A stretch of 64,000 nucleotides of DNA, taken from Streptomyces sp. NBC_01788. GTDB taxonomy: Bacteria > Actinomycetota > Actinomycetes > Streptomycetales > Streptomycetaceae. The notes below the pieces were generated by a model, which did not search any database, was not told the DNA's origin, and worked only from the letters and a program-made list of their open reading frames with translations. Location of the stretch: assembly GCF_035917575.1 (NCBI RefSeq), contig NZ_CP109090.1:5208001-5272000 (forward strand), given 5' to 3'. Below, piece by piece: positions 44,870 through 54,797 of this stretch; position 1 is the first letter of the stretch, and each line of letters starts with the position of its first letter. The position numbers and the translations under genes are program-made.

Positions 44870-45435
44870 TGTTCGAACGGTTCACGAAGGACGCCCGGGC
44901 CGTGGTGCGGGGGGCGGTGGAGTACGCCGACGACGCGGGAGCGCAGACCGTGGACGCCGAGCACCTTCTGCTCGCCCTGCTCGACCGCGAGGGCAGCCGC
45001 GGGTCCTTCGCGCTGGCGGCGCTGGGGCTCGACGAGCACGGGGAGCCCGTGCGGCAGGCGCTGCACGACGCACGGCGGCGCGCCGGCCTGTCCCGGGCGG
45101 AGGCCGACGCCCTCGCGGGCCTGGGCATCGACGTCTCGGAGATCGTCTCCCGGGTGGAGGAGACGCACGGCGTCGGGGCGATGTCCGGCGACCGGCGGGG
45201 CAAGGGCTCCTGGCCGGGCCGCCGCGCCTTCAGCCGGAGCGCCAAGGACACGCTCGAAAAGGCCCTGCGCACGGCGGCGGCACACCGCGACCGGCACCTC
45301 GGCGACGAACACATCCTCCTCGCCCTGACCGTCCGTCCGGGTGTGCCCGCCGAGGCCCTCGCCGACCACGGTGTGACCTACGAGTCGGTGGCCCGCGTGC
45401 TGTACGGCGGGGGACAGGCGCGGGCGGCCGGTTGA
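44869..45435 (+). CDS. Clp N-terminal domain protein without ATPase
   Basis: 188 aa with two Clp-N repeats: residues about 1-75 (FERFTKDARAVVRGAVEYA, EHLLLALLDREGS) and about 118-180 (FSRSAKDTLEKALRTAA, DEHILLALTV). No AAA+ module follows, so it cannot be an unfoldase; it may bind Clp substrates or adaptor surfaces. Translationally coupled to the HTH gene. GGGAGG precedes its start. Confidence 0.88.
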   Translation: MFERFTKDARAVVRGAVEYADDAGAQTVDAEHLLLALLDREGSRGSFALAALGLDEHGEPVRQALHDARRRAGLSRAEADALAGLGIDVSEIVSRVEETHGVGAMSGDRRGKGSWPGRRAFSRSAKDTLEKALRTAAAHRDRHLGDEHILLALTVRPGVPAEALADHGVTYESVARVLYGGGQARAAG

Positions 45436-45447
45436 GCTGAAGGGGAT

Positions 45448-45475
45448 GGCCGCCCGAGTGCACCGGCGGGCGGCC
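45448..45475. terminator. Terminator between convergent Clp-N and PadR genes
   Basis: GGCCGCCCG pairs with CGGGCGGCC, extendable through a G-T pair, directly before the padR stop. Confidence 0.7.
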
Positions 45476-45476
45476 G

Positions 45477-46478
45477 TCAGACCTTCGGGCGCTGCAGGAG
45501 CGAGGCGATGTGGGCCGCCGCCGCGGACAGATGGCCACGGGCCTCGAGGAGTTGGTCGGCGGTGATGCCGTTGTCCCGGGCCGTGTCGCGGATGTCGTCG
45601 CGGAAGCGGTCCAGGAGGCGGTCCAGGTCGCGGGCGTGGTCGCCGGTGAGGTCCTCGTGCGCCCAGGCCGGTTCGTAGCGGGCCGGGAAGTCCTCCGGGG
45701 TCGTGGAGTACTCGGGGCGGGCCGCGGTGCGGCCGAAGGCGTAGTCCTTGCCGAAGTCGCCGAATTCCTTGGCCAGTTCGGTCAGACCCTCGCGAACCCC
45801 CGTGGGCCAGTCACCCCGGTCGAAGTGGTCCTGCACCTGGTCCTGGACCCGCTTGGCGATGCGCTGCAACTCCTCCTGTGCCTGGGCCCGCGCCCGCTCC
45901 TGCGCGTCCTTGGCCTGCCGCTTGGCCCGCTGGGCCTCGTCGCGTGCCCTGCGGCTCTCCTCCTTCGCGCGCCGTGCCTGCTCCTTCCACTCCTGCTTGA
46001 CGCGCCGCATCTCCTCCTTGGCGGCCTGCCAGGCCTCCTTGTCGTCGGCCTTGCCGTGCTCCCCGGGCTCCCCGTGCTTTCCCGAGCCCTCACGGGCCTG
46101 GGAGGCGGCCGCGCGCATCTCGCGCCGCAGATCTCCGGCGGCGCCGCGCACATCGGCCCGGATCTCCGCGGCGAGTTCGGCGACGGACTCGCGGATCTCC
46201 AGCTCCAGGTCGGCCAGTTCGCCACTGCGGTCGGCCAGCTCGGCGCGGCCCGCGTCCGTGATCGCGTACACCTTGCGGCCGCCCTCGGTGGTGTGCGTGA
46301 CCAGGCCCTCCGCCTCCAGCTTGGCCAGCCGCGGGTACACCGTGCCCGCCGAGGGGGCGTACAGGCCCTGGAAGCGCTCCTCCAGCAGCCGGATCACCTC
46401 GTACCCGTGGCGCGGGGCCTCGTCGAGCAGCTTGAGCAGGTACAGACGGAGTCGGCCATGGGCGAAGACGGGAGGCAT
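45477..46478 (-). CDS. PadR-family regulator with long coiled-coil tail
   Basis: 333 aa, far longer than typical PadR proteins. Winged HTH in residues 1-90 (LYLLKLLDEAPRHGYEVIRLL, YPRLAKLEAEGLV). It is followed by a region from about 125 to 230 that is extremely rich in Arg/Lys/Glu/Ala/Gln, predicted as a long coiled coil. A C-terminal domain of about 90 residues (DHARDLDRLLDRFRDDIRD) follows. ATG 46478 follows AAGAAGGTG. Cotranscribed with the DUF4097 gene one base upstream. Direct repeats in the shared promoter probably mark autoregulation. Confidence 0.88.
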   Translation of the reverse strand: MPPVFAHGRLRLYLLKLLDEAPRHGYEVIRLLEERFQGLYAPSAGTVYPRLAKLEAEGLVTHTTEGGRKVYAITDAGRAELADRSGELADLELEIRESVAELAAEIRADVRGAAGDLRREMRAAASQAREGSGKHGEPGEHGKADDKEAWQAAKEEMRRVKQEWKEQARRAKEESRRARDEAQRAKRQAKDAQERARAQAQEELQRIAKRVQDQVQDHFDRGDWPTGVREGLTELAKEFGDFGKDYAFGRTAARPEYSTTPEDFPARYEPAWAHEDLTGDHARDLDRLLDRFRDDIRDTARDNGITADQLLEARGHLSAAAAHIASLLQRPKV

Positions 46479-46479
46479 G

Positions 46480-47385
46480 TCAGAGCACCTTCTTGTCGGT
46501 CGTGCCATGGGCGCTGCCGCCGCTGGAGTCCTCGGCCGGGAGGGCGTCCCGCGGCTCCGCCTCCCACGGTCCGTCCTCCGCGGGCGGGCGCCGCAGCAGC
46601 GCGATGGAGCCGGAGACGGTGGTTGCCTTCAGCCGTCCGTTGCCCGCGCCGAGACGGCCGGTGATCCGCTTGGCCCCCCACTGGCCGCCGACCTTGAGGT
46701 CCTCGAAGGCGTTGGACACCGCCCCGCTCGCGGTGTTCGCGTCCACCTGCGCGTCCGCCGGGTGGGGCAGCCGGATGGCGATCTCGCCGGAGACATTGGT
46801 CAGGCTCACGTCGGTGGGGCCGCCCGCCGGGTCGAGGTCGACGATCATCGACCCGCTCACCGAGTCCGCCCGCACCGAGGGACCGGCGCCGTCGACCACC
46901 GTCAGATCGCCGGAGACCGAGTTGAACCGCAGGTCACCGGAGAGGGCCTGCGCCTCCACGCTCCCCGACACGGTGTCCGCGCGCACCGGACCCGTCAGGC
47001 GCACCAAAGTGGTGTCCCCGGAGACGCCCTTGACCTCCGCGCGTCCGCCTATCCCCGAGACCACCGCGCCGGCACCGACCACTCCGAGCTCCACCCGCGT
47101 GGTCGCCGGGACGGCCACGGAGACCACGGCGCTGCGCCGCCAGCCCTTGCGGTCCAGCCACTTGAGGAAGCCCTTCCAGGGCAGGTCCTCGTACGCCACC
47201 GTCAGCGTCCCGCCCTGCTGGGTGACCACCAGGGGCGGCCCCTCGATCTCCGAGACCTCCAGGCGGGCCGGACCCTCGTCCACCCCCACGACGTTCACCG
47301 CTCCGTGCACGATGCGGACGTTGAGCGCGGTCACAGGCTCGTCGAAGGTGAGCTTCCTGGGCTCACCGACGGACCACTCGGACAT
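46480..47385 (-). CDS. DUF4097 beta-helix (adhesin-like) protein
   Basis: 301 aa. Successive VSGD/VSGS/VSGE turns (for example GVSGDTTLVRL, DTVSGSVEAQALSGDLRF, NSVSGDLTVVDG, NVSGEIAIRL) indicate a right-handed parallel beta structure, the DUF4097 family. No signal peptide or membrane segment, so the adhesin label is only structural. First gene of the operon with padR. DUF4097 proteins are often encoded with PadR regulators or LiaF-type envelope-stress genes. Confidence 0.87.
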   Translation of the reverse strand: MSEWSVGEPRKLTFDEPVTALNVRIVHGAVNVVGVDEGPARLEVSEIEGPPLVVTQQGGTLTVAYEDLPWKGFLKWLDRKGWRRSAVVSVAVPATTRVELGVVGAGAVVSGIGGRAEVKGVSGDTTLVRLTGPVRADTVSGSVEAQALSGDLRFNSVSGDLTVVDGAGPSVRADSVSGSMIVDLDPAGGPTDVSLTNVSGEIAIRLPHPADAQVDANTASGAVSNAFEDLKVGGQWGAKRITGRLGAGNGRLKATTVSGSIALLRRPPAEDGPWEAEPRDALPAEDSSGGSAHGTTDKKVL

Positions 47386-47419
47386 GGTGCAGACCTCCCC
47401 GGGCCGGACGCGACACGCC

Positions 47420-47455
47420 ATATCGCGTCGTCTGCAATCCACGATATATCGCGTC
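47420..47455 (-). promoter_or_regulatory. Candidate PadR operator
   Basis: The decamer ATATCGCGTC occurs twice as a direct repeat (47420-47429 and 47446-47455). The second copy overlaps the palindrome CGATATATCG (47442-47451). It lies 35 bp upstream of the DUF4097 start. Confidence 0.6.
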
Positions 47456-47584
47456 CCGGGGAAGTCAAGACACTCGTACGGGTGAGGCGAGCGCGTGCCG
47501 CCGGAAAAGGCGGACCGGGGCAGACTCCAGAAAACAGACAGGGCGCCCCCAAGGGGGCGCCCCGCGCCGAGCAGACGGCCGGTC

Positions 47585-47764
47585 CTACTCGTCGTCCTCG
47601 TCGTCCAGCCGGGCCAGCCAGGTCGCCAGCCGCTCCACCGGTACCTCGAAGTCCGGATTGAGGTCGACGAAGGTCCGCAGCTGCTCGGCCAGCCACTCGA
47701 AGGTGACCTCCTCCTCGCCCCGCCGCTTCTCCAGCTCTTCGATGCCACGGTCTGTGAAGTACAT
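47585..47764 (-). CDS. DUF6104 small acidic protein
   Basis: 59 aa, beginning MYFTDRGIEELEKRRGEEEV and ending in an acidic DDEDDE tail; two predicted helices. It is conserved across Streptomyces as I recall it (DUF6104), with unknown function. The start at ATG 47764 avoids a 13-residue extension. It lies just downstream of the kgd terminator, on the same strand. Confidence 0.85.
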   Translation of the reverse strand: MYFTDRGIEELEKRRGEEEVTFEWLAEQLRTFVDLNPDFEVPVERLATWLARLDDEDDE

Positions 47765-47791
47765 GGAGTCAAGGATAGGCGCGCCGAAACG

Positions 47792-47828
47792 ACCGGGCCG
47801 CACCCCCGTTTCAGGGGTGCGGCCCGGT
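47792..47828 (-). terminator. Terminator downstream of kgd
   Basis: ACCGGGCCGCACCCC pairs with GGGGTGCGGCCCGGT around a 7-nt loop, 23 bp past the kgd stop. Confidence 0.87.
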
Positions 47829-47850
47829 CAGGTGCGAACCGAGGAAGCGG

Positions 47851-50800
47851 TTACGCCTCGAACACCTCGCGCACCAACTGCTCCTGCTCCGCCTGGTGCC
47901 GCTTCGCGGAACCGACGGCCGGGGAGGAGCCGTGCGGACGGGAGATGCGGCGCAGGCGCTCGCCGGCCGGGATGTCCGCGCCGACCGCCAGGTCCAGGTG
48001 GTCGATGAGGTTCAGGGCGATGAACGGCCACGCGCCCTGGTTCGCCGGCTCCTCCTGGGCCCAGAGGTACTTCTCCGCGTTCGGGTACTTGGCGATCTCG
48101 GCCTGGAGCTCGGCACCCGGCAGCGGGTAGAGCCGCTCGAGGCGGATAATCGCCGTCTCGGCAGCTGCAGCGTCGGTCACGCCGCGCTTCTTCCGCTCGG
48201 CGTCCAGGTCGTAGTAGACCTTGCCCGCCGTGAAGACGACCTTCTTGACCGCCGCCGGGTCCACCGACGCGTCGCCGATGACCGGACGGAACTGGCCCGC
48301 GGTGAACTCCTCCGCCTTCGAGGCCGCGGCCTTCAGGCGCAGCATCGACTTCGGGGTGAAGACGACCAGCGGCTTGTGGTGCGGGTTGTGCACCTGCCAC
48401 CGCAGGAGGTGGAAGTAGCTCGACGGCAGGGTCGGCATCGCGACCGTCATGTTGTTCTGCGCGCAGAGCTGGAGGAACCGCTCCGGGCGGGCGGAGGAGT
48501 GGTCCGGGCCCTGGCCCTCGTAGCCGTGCGGCAGGAGCAGGGTGACGCCGGAGGTCTGGCCCCACTTCTGCTCGGCGGAGGAGATGAACTCGTCCACCAC
48601 CGTCTGGGCGCCGTTGGTGAAGTCGCCGAACTGGGCTTCCCACATCACCAGCGCGTCCGGGCGGGCCAGCGAGTAGCCGTACTCGAAGCCCATCGCCGCG
48701 TACTCGGACAGCAGCGAGTCGTAGACGTTGTACCGGGCCTGGTCCTCGGACAGGTACAGCAGCGGGGTGAAGTCCTCGCCCGTCTCACGGTCGATGATCA
48801 CCGCGTGCCGCTGGCCGAAGGTGCCGCGGCGGGAGTCCTGGCCGGACAGCCGGACCGGGACGCCCTCAAGGAGCAGCGAGCCGATGGCGAGGGTCTCGCC
48901 CATGCCCCAGTCGATCGTGCCGTCCTCGACCATCGCCGCCCGGCGCTGGAGCTGCGGCAGCAGCCGCGGGTGGACGGTGATGTGGTCGGGGATGTTGACC
49001 TGGGACTCGGCGATGCGCTTGACGACCTCGGCGGAGACGGCCGTGGAGACCGCGACCGGGAAGCCGTCCTGCGGCGCCTGGACGTCACCGGAGGCCGGCT
49101 GGGCGGTGGCCTCGCGGACCTCGGTGAAGACCTTCTCCAGCTGACCCTGGTAGTCCTGCAGTGCCTGCTCGGCCTCTTCCAGGGTGATGTCGCCCCGGCC
49201 GATCAGCGACTCGGTGTAGAGCTTGCGCACCGAGCGCTTCTTGTCGATCAGGTCGTACATCAGCGGCTGGGTGAAGGCCGGGTTGTCCGACTCGTTGTGA
49301 CCGCGGCGGCGGTAGCAGATGAGGTCGATCACCACGTCCTTGTTGAACGCCTGGCGGAACTCGAAGGCGAGCCGCGCCACGCGGACCACGGCCTCCGGGT
49401 CGTCGCCGTTCACGTGGAAGATCGGGGCCTCGATCATCCTCGCCACGTCCGTCGCGTACATGGAGGAACGCGAGGACTCCGGGGCGGCCGTGAAGCCGAC
49501 CTGGTTGTTGATGACGATGTGGACCGTGCCGCCGGTGCGGTAGCCGCGCAGCTGCGACATGTTCAGGGTCTCGGCCACCACGCCCTGGCCCGCGAAGGCC
49601 GCGTCGCCGTGGATGGCCACCGGCAGGACCGTGAAGTCCGTGCCGCCCTTGTTGATGATGTCCTGCTTGGCGCGGGAGACGCCCTCCAGGACCGGGTCCA
49701 CCGCCTCCAGGTGGGAGGGGTTGGCCACCAGCGAGACGTTGATCTGCTCGCCGTCCAGGCCGGTGAACGTGCCCTCGGCGCCCAGGTGGTACTTCACGTC
49801 GCCGGAGCCGTGCATCGACTTCGGGTCGAGGTTGCCCTCGAACTCGCGGAAGATCTGCGCGTACGACTTGCCGACGATGTTGGCCAGGACGTTGAGGCGG
49901 CCGCGGTGGGCCATGCCGATGACGACCTCGTCCAGGCGGGACTCCGCCGCCGAGTCGATGACCGCGTCGAGCAGCGGGATGACGGACTCGCCGCCCTCCA
50001 GGGAGAACCGCTTCTGGCCGACGTACTTCGTCTGCAGGAAGGTCTCGAAGGCCTCGGCCGCGTTCAGCCGGCGCAGGATGCGCAGCTGCTCCTCGCGCTC
50101 CGGCTTGGAGTGCGGGCGCTCCACGCGGTCCTGGATCCACCTGCGCTGCCTGGGGTCCTGGATGTGCATGAACTCGATGCCGACCGTGCGGCAGTACGAG
50201 TCGCGCAGCACGCCGAGGATGTCGCGCAGCTTCATCAGCGTCTTGCCGGCGAAGCCGCCGACCGCGAAGTCGCGCTCCAGGTCCCACAGGGTGAGCCCGT
50301 GCTCGGTGATGTCCAGGTCGGGGTGCTTGCGCTGCTGGTACTCCAGCGGGTCGGTGTCGGCCATGACGTGGCCGCGGACCCGGTAGGAGTGGATCAGCTC
50401 GAAGACGCGGGCGGCCTTCGTGACGTCGTCGTCGTGCGAGGCGTCGATGTCCTTGAGCCAGCGGACCGGCTCGTAAGGGATGCGCAGCGACTTGAAGATG
50501 TCGTCGTAGAAGTCGTGCTCGCCGAGCAGCAGGTTGGCGACGGCGCGCAGGAACTCGCCGGAGGCGGCGCCCTGGATGACCCGGTGGTCGTAGGTCGACG
50601 TGAGCGTCATGACCTTGGAGATGCCGAGCTTGTTCAGGGTGTCCTGGGAGGTGCCCTGGAACTCCGCCGGGTAGTCCATGGAGCCGACGCCCATGATCAC
50701 CGACTGGCCGGGCATCAGCCGCGGCACGGAGTGGACCGTGCCGAGACCGCCGGGGTTGGTGAGGGAGACGGTGACGCCGGTGAAGTCGTCCATCGTCAGC

Positions 50801-51657
50801 TTGTTGTCGCGGGCACGACGGACGATGTCCTCGTAGGCCTGCCAGAACTCGAAGAAGTTCAGCGTCTCGGCCTTCTTGATGGCGGCCACGACGAGCTGGC
50901 GGTCGCCGTTGGGCTTCACCAGGTCGATGGCCAGGCCGAGGTTGACGTGGTCCGGCTTGACCAGCGTGGGCTTGCCGTCCTTCTGCGCGAAGGACCAGTT
51001 CATCGACGGCATCTGCTTGATGGCCTGGACCATCGCGTAGCCGATGATGTGCGTGAAGGAGATCTTCCCGCCGCGAGCCCGCTTGAGGTGGTTGTTGATG
51101 ACGATGCGGTTGTCGAACAGCAGCTTCACCGGGACGGCGCGCACGGACGTGGCCGTGGGCAGCTCCAGCGAGGCGCTCATGTTCTTCGCGACCGCGGCGG
51201 AGGGGCCGCGCAGCGTGACGAGCTCCGGACCGGCGGGAGCCTCGACGGCGGGCTTCTCCGGCGCCGGGGCCTGAGTCACGGGCTTCGCGGGCGCCGGAGC
51301 GGCGGCCGCGGGCCGGGGGGCGGCCGGAGGCTGCACGGGAGCGGCCGGCGCGGCGGACTGGGGAGCGGGCCTGGCAGGGGCGGCCGGCGCGGCGGCGGGC
51401 GCCGCCTGAGCCGGGGTGGTGGTCTCCGCGGCCCCCGCGGCCGCGGTACCCGCCGGAGCCTGCGGGGCTGCGGCCCCCGGCTTGTAGTCGGCGAAGAAGT
51501 CCCACCAGGCGCGGTCTACGGAGTTCGGGTCCTGGAGGTACTGCTGATAGATCTCGTCGACGAGCCACTCATTGGCACCGAACGCGGCCGCGGAGGTCTT
51601 CCCGGCTTGGTCGGTGTCGGTCGAGATGCTCGAGTTACTGGGGGACTGTGGCGACAC
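47851..51657 (-). CDS. kgd: Multifunctional 2-oxoglutarate dehydrogenase/decarboxylase Kgd
   Basis: 1268 aa. N-terminal OdhA docking segment ([20 protein letters not shown]); then a linker very rich in Ala/Pro (about 60-135); then an acyltransferase (E2-like) domain with [20 protein letters not shown]; then the thiamine-diphosphate E1 domain with [20 protein letters not shown]; and the C-terminal transketolase-like domain. No lipoyl domain, as in other actinobacterial fusions. It feeds the TCA cycle by oxidative or non-oxidative decarboxylation of 2-oxoglutarate. GTG 51657 begins [10 protein letters not shown], the usual N-terminus; an in-frame GTG at 51684 has no ribosome-binding site. Confidence 0.96.
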   Translation of the reverse strand: MSPQSPSNSSISTDTDQAGKTSAAAFGANEWLVDEIYQQYLQDPNSVDRAWWDFFADYKPGAAAPQAPAGTAAAGAAETTTPAQAAPAAAPAAPARPAPQSAAPAAPVQPPAAPRPAAAAPAPAKPVTQAPAPEKPAVEAPAGPELVTLRGPSAAVAKNMSASLELPTATSVRAVPVKLLFDNRIVINNHLKRARGGKISFTHIIGYAMVQAIKQMPSMNWSFAQKDGKPTLVKPDHVNLGLAIDLVKPNGDRQLVVAAIKKAETLNFFEFWQAYEDIVRRARDNKLTMDDFTGVTVSLTNPGGLGTVHSVPRLMPGQSVIMGVGSMDYPAEFQGTSQDTLNKLGISKVMTLTSTYDHRVIQGAASGEFLRAVANLLLGEHDFYDDIFKSLRIPYEPVRWLKDIDASHDDDVTKAARVFELIHSYRVRGHVMADTDPLEYQQRKHPDLDITEHGLTLWDLERDFAVGGFAGKTLMKLRDILGVLRDSYCRTVGIEFMHIQDPRQRRWIQDRVERPHSKPEREEQLRILRRLNAAEAFETFLQTKYVGQKRFSLEGGESVIPLLDAVIDSAAESRLDEVVIGMAHRGRLNVLANIVGKSYAQIFREFEGNLDPKSMHGSGDVKYHLGAEGTFTGLDGEQINVSLVANPSHLEAVDPVLEGVSRAKQDIINKGGTDFTVLPVAIHGDAAFAGQGVVAETLNMSQLRGYRTGGTVHIVINNQVGFTAAPESSRSSMYATDVARMIEAPIFHVNGDDPEAVVRVARLAFEFRQAFNKDVVIDLICYRRRGHNESDNPAFTQPLMYDLIDKKRSVRKLYTESLIGRGDITLEEAEQALQDYQGQLEKVFTEVREATAQPASGDVQAPQDGFPVAVSTAVSAEVVKRIAESQVNIPDHITVHPRLLPQLQRRAAMVEDGTIDWGMGETLAIGSLLLEGVPVRLSGQDSRRGTFGQRHAVIIDRETGEDFTPLLYLSEDQARYNVYDSLLSEYAAMGFEYGYSLARPDALVMWEAQFGDFTNGAQTVVDEFISSAEQKWGQTSGVTLLLPHGYEGQGPDHSSARPERFLQLCAQNNMTVAMPTLPSSYFHLLRWQVHNPHHKPLVVFTPKSMLRLKAAASKAEEFTAGQFRPVIGDASVDPAAVKKVVFTAGKVYYDLDAERKKRGVTDAAAAETAIIRLERLYPLPGAELQAEIAKYPNAEKYLWAQEEPANQGAWPFIALNLIDHLDLAVGADIPAGERLRRISRPHGSSPAVGSAKRHQAEQEQLVREVFEA

Positions 51658-51939
51658 GGCGGCAACCGCCCTCTTCCGCTTCACAAGAATGATGGACAGC
51701 GGGAATAAAGGCTACGCCCCCGAGAGGGGGAAGGTCAGGTCGGGCCACTCCTTCGTCATGTAAGTCACATCAAAACCTGGGTTTCGGGACTTGAAATGGC
51801 GGGAAACAAGCGTAGTTCCGCTGCGCCAGGGAAGGGCGGACCCGGGCCTGACCCCTGTGGGATGCAGGCCCCTGCCTGATCACACGTGTCCGCCTGCGGG
51901 GATGCTCGTGGATCTTGGGGTTCGCGATCGAACTTTACG

Positions 51940-53046
51940 TCAACTTGGCAAAGACGGCAGACCCGGAAGAGTGACAAGGATCCGGCAGCCCCGCTCGGAT
52001 TCGGCCACACCGATCCGGCCGCCGTGCAGGTCCACCGCCCAGCGGGCGATCGCCAGACCGAGTCCGGTGCCGCCGTCGCTGCCCGGACCGTGCGGCCGGT
52101 GCACCGCGCCCCGGTCGAAACGCTCGAAGACGCGGTGCCACTCCGAACGCGGGATGCCGGGCCCCTCGTCCAGGACCTCGAGCTCCAGCGAGTGCGGCCG
52201 CGCACCGCGCCGCGCCTTCACCGTCACGCGCCCGTGCGGCGGGCTGTGCTTGACCGCGTTGTCGATCAGGTTGGCGACCACCTGGTGGATGCGCTCGGGG
52301 TCGGCGTGCGCGGTCAGGTCGGACGGGAAGACGTCCAGGTGCAGATGGACGTCCGTACGGGTGTGGCTGCCGGAGCCGGAGGCGATGCCCGCGCGGGCCG
52401 AGGCGACCATGTTGGCCTCCTTCAGCACGCCCGCCAGGTAGGGCCACACCTCGAAGCGGCGCAGCTTGAGCGGCACCACGCCGTTGTCCAGCCGGGACAG
52501 GTCAAGGAGCGTCTCCACCAGCCGGCCCAGCCGCTCGGTCTGCTTCAGCGCCGTGCGCATGGTCTCGGGGTCGGCCTCCGTGACCCCGTCGACGATGTTC
52601 TCCAGCACCGCGCGCAGGCCCGCGATGGGCGTGCGCAGCTCGTGCGAGACGTTCGCCACCAGCTCCTTGCGCTGGCGGTCCTCGGCCTCCAGGTCGTCGG
52701 CCATGCGGTTGATCGTCTGGGCCAGGTCGCCCAGCTCGTCCCGGCGGTTCTCGCGCACCCGGCGCGTGTAGTCGCCGTGCGAGATGGAGCGGGCCACCGT
52801 GTTCATCTCGTCCAGCGGCGCGGTGAGCGAGTGCGCCACGAACTGCGTGATGAGCAGGGTGGCGATCATCGAGAAGACCGTGATGAACCGCAGCTCCGTC
52901 GCCGTGCGCACGGCGATCAGCAGCAGACCCGTGGTGATCAGCACCGATATGACGACCAGTGCGCCCAGCTTGGTCTTGATCGAGAACGGGCGTACGCCAC
53001 CCCAGGGCTCGCCCTGGTTCCTCCGTGCGGCCGGCCCGTCCCTCAT
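51940..53046 (-). CDS. Sensor histidine kinase with minimal sensor region
   Basis: 368 aa. Two membrane helices (about 27-47 and 53-75) are separated by only about five residues, so there is almost no extracytoplasmic sensor domain. HAMP (about 70-125), HisKA with VSHELRTPI (His135), and HATPase with LIDNAVKHSPP, DEGPGIPRSEW and GTGLGLAIARW follow. Its ATG overlaps the regulator stop (ATGA). It likely senses within the membrane or via a partner. The 282 bp between it and kgd hold nothing identified. Confidence 0.92.
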   Translation of the reverse strand: MRDGPAARRNQGEPWGGVRPFSIKTKLGALVVISVLITTGLLLIAVRTATELRFITVFSMIATLLITQFVAHSLTAPLDEMNTVARSISHGDYTRRVRENRRDELGDLAQTINRMADDLEAEDRQRKELVANVSHELRTPIAGLRAVLENIVDGVTEADPETMRTALKQTERLGRLVETLLDLSRLDNGVVPLKLRRFEVWPYLAGVLKEANMVASARAGIASGSGSHTRTDVHLHLDVFPSDLTAHADPERIHQVVANLIDNAVKHSPPHGRVTVKARRGARPHSLELEVLDEGPGIPRSEWHRVFERFDRGAVHRPHGPGSDGGTGLGLAIARWAVDLHGGRIGVAESERGCRILVTLPGLPSLPS

Positions 53047-53780
53047 GGCGTCGGTGTCTCCAGGGCGTAGCCCACGCCGTGCACCGTGCGGATCCGCTCC
53101 GCGCCGATCTTCCGGCGCAGCGCCTTGATGTGGCTGTCCACGGTCCGGGTGCCGGAGGCGTCCGCCCAGTCCCACACCTCCGCAAGGAGCTGCTCGCGCG
53201 AGAGCACCGCGCGCGGGGTGTTCGCCAGGCACACCAGCAGGTCGAACTCGGTGGGCGTGAGGTGGACGTCCTCGCCGCGCACGCGCACCCGGCGCTGGGC
53301 GTGGTCGATCTCCAGCTCGCCCAGGCGCAGTATGCCGCTGCGCGGGGTCGCCGCGGCCAGCGCGGCCCGCTCCATGCGGCGCAGCAGCACATGCACGCGT
53401 GCGGCCAGCTCCCGCATCGAGAACGGCTTGGTCATGTAGTCGTCGGCGCCGACCCCGAGGCCGACCAGCATGTCGGTCTCGTCGTCCCGCGCGGTGAGCA
53501 TCATCACCGGCACCGGGCGCTGGGCCTGCACGCGGCGGCAGACCTCCAGGCCGTCGAAGCCGGGCAGCATGATGTCGAGGATCAGCAGGTCCGGCTGCCA
53601 GGCCTCGGCGGTGTCGACGGCTGCCGGGCCGTCGCCCGCGGTCTGCACGAGGAATCCCTCGGCGCGCAGGCGGGTGGCGATGGCATCCATGATGGTCTGG
53701 TCGTCCTCGACCACCAGGACCCGGCGCTGAGCGCCCGGGGTGGCCGTCGTGCCGTTGTGCGCGGTGTGTGTCTGCTCCAT
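53043..53780 (-). CDS. OmpR-family response regulator
   Basis: 245 aa. Receiver domain with VEDD (acidic pocket), phospho-acceptor Asp69 in LILDIMLPG and Lys in MTKPFSM; winged-helix DNA-binding domain with LTPTEFDLLVCLANTP and TVDSHIKALRRKI. First gene of the two-component operon; it starts at ATG 53780 after AGGGGCGGG. Target genes unknown. Confidence 0.94.
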   Translation of the reverse strand: MEQTHTAHNGTTATPGAQRRVLVVEDDQTIMDAIATRLRAEGFLVQTAGDGPAAVDTAEAWQPDLLILDIMLPGFDGLEVCRRVQAQRPVPVMMLTARDDETDMLVGLGVGADDYMTKPFSMRELAARVHVLLRRMERAALAAATPRSGILRLGELEIDHAQRRVRVRGEDVHLTPTEFDLLVCLANTPRAVLSREQLLAEVWDWADASGTRTVDSHIKALRRKIGAERIRTVHGVGYALETPTP

Positions 53781-53902
53781 CGCCCGCCCCTGAGTGTGCT
53801 TTCCGGAATCCGTGGGGTGATCCCTTGACTGCGCGTAGTTGCGATTGACGCTTGAATGATCGGCGCCAGGGGAGCAGCGTACGGGGACCGGCCGCGCCTT
53901 TG

Positions 53903-54580
53903 CTATCCAGGTCGGACCGCGAGGTGCACGACGTCCGGAACGCCCCGGGCAACGGGGACCTCTTCGGTGCGCACCTGTCGGAATCCGACATTCCGCAAGG
54001 TTCCTTCAAATTCCGCAGATGGCTTCGCGGACCACACCGCGAGCACCCCGCCGGGCCTCAACGCCCTGGAGCAGCTTGCCAGTCCGGCCGGCCCGTACAG
54101 CTCCTCGTTGTCCTCGGTGACCGTCCAGTCGGGGCCGTTGTCGATGTCCAGGCACAGCGCGTCGAACGTGTCGTATGTCTCATTGACGTAGGCGACCATG
54201 TCGCCTTCCACGACCTCGGTGCGCGGGTCGGCCAGCGCGTCCGCGGTCAGCTCGGCGAGGGCGCCGTCGCGGTGCCAGTCGATGATCGCGCGTTCGCGTT
54301 CGACAACAGTGATCCGTCCCCAGTGCGGGTCCGCCGCGGCGTGCGCGAGTGAGAAGCCGACGCCGAGGCCGCCGATCAGCACGCTCGGCGCACGCCGCTC
54401 CGGCAGCGCGGCCAGCGCCGCGTCGACCAGGAGGCGCTCGGAGCGCCCGTCGGAGGTGTCCATCAGGAAGCAGCCGTTGGCGATGATCTGCAGCAGCGCC
54501 CCGTGCCGGCGCAGCACGACCTCGCCGTAGGGGCCCTCGCGGCGGTCCAGCACCTCAGGGGCGTCGTAGGAGCCGGTCAT
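53903..54580 (-). CDS. Spermidine synthase-like methyltransferase-fold protein
   Basis: 225 aa. Spermine/spermidine-synthase-type core: VLIGGLGVGFSLAHA (nucleotide site), ITVVERERAIIDWH and DALCLDIDNGPDWTVTE. It lacks the N-terminal beta barrel region of true SpeE and is shorter than the family norm, so polyamine synthesis is uncertain. ATG 54580 is chosen over an upstream frame extension. Confidence 0.83.
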   Translation of the reverse strand: MTGSYDAPEVLDRREGPYGEVVLRRHGALLQIIANGCFLMDTSDGRSERLLVDAALAALPERRAPSVLIGGLGVGFSLAHAAADPHWGRITVVERERAIIDWHRDGALAELTADALADPRTEVVEGDMVAYVNETYDTFDALCLDIDNGPDWTVTEDNEELYGPAGLASCSRALRPGGVLAVWSAKPSAEFEGTLRNVGFRQVRTEEVPVARGVPDVVHLAVRPG

Positions 54581-54797
54581 GGGGTCATCCTGCCCCAACG
54601 GGCCCGTAAGCCCACATGAATTAGGGGTGACACCCGTGTGCGAGCGCCCGGCGGGCCGCGCGCCGCCGGGGTGTCCGGGTCGCGGGGGCCGCCGGGAACT
54701 TAATAGGTTGCTGAGAATCGCCGCGTGGGTGGCGTCGGTCATGGACAGGGGCGCCGGGGACACGAAGTGTGGGGCGCGACGGAAGGAGCGCCGCACC

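Noticed and set aside
47896..51708. 1270-codon open frame opposite kgd
   Set aside because: A shadow of the GC-rich kgd gene. Repetitive Val/Gly/Arg/Leu composition, no family motif.
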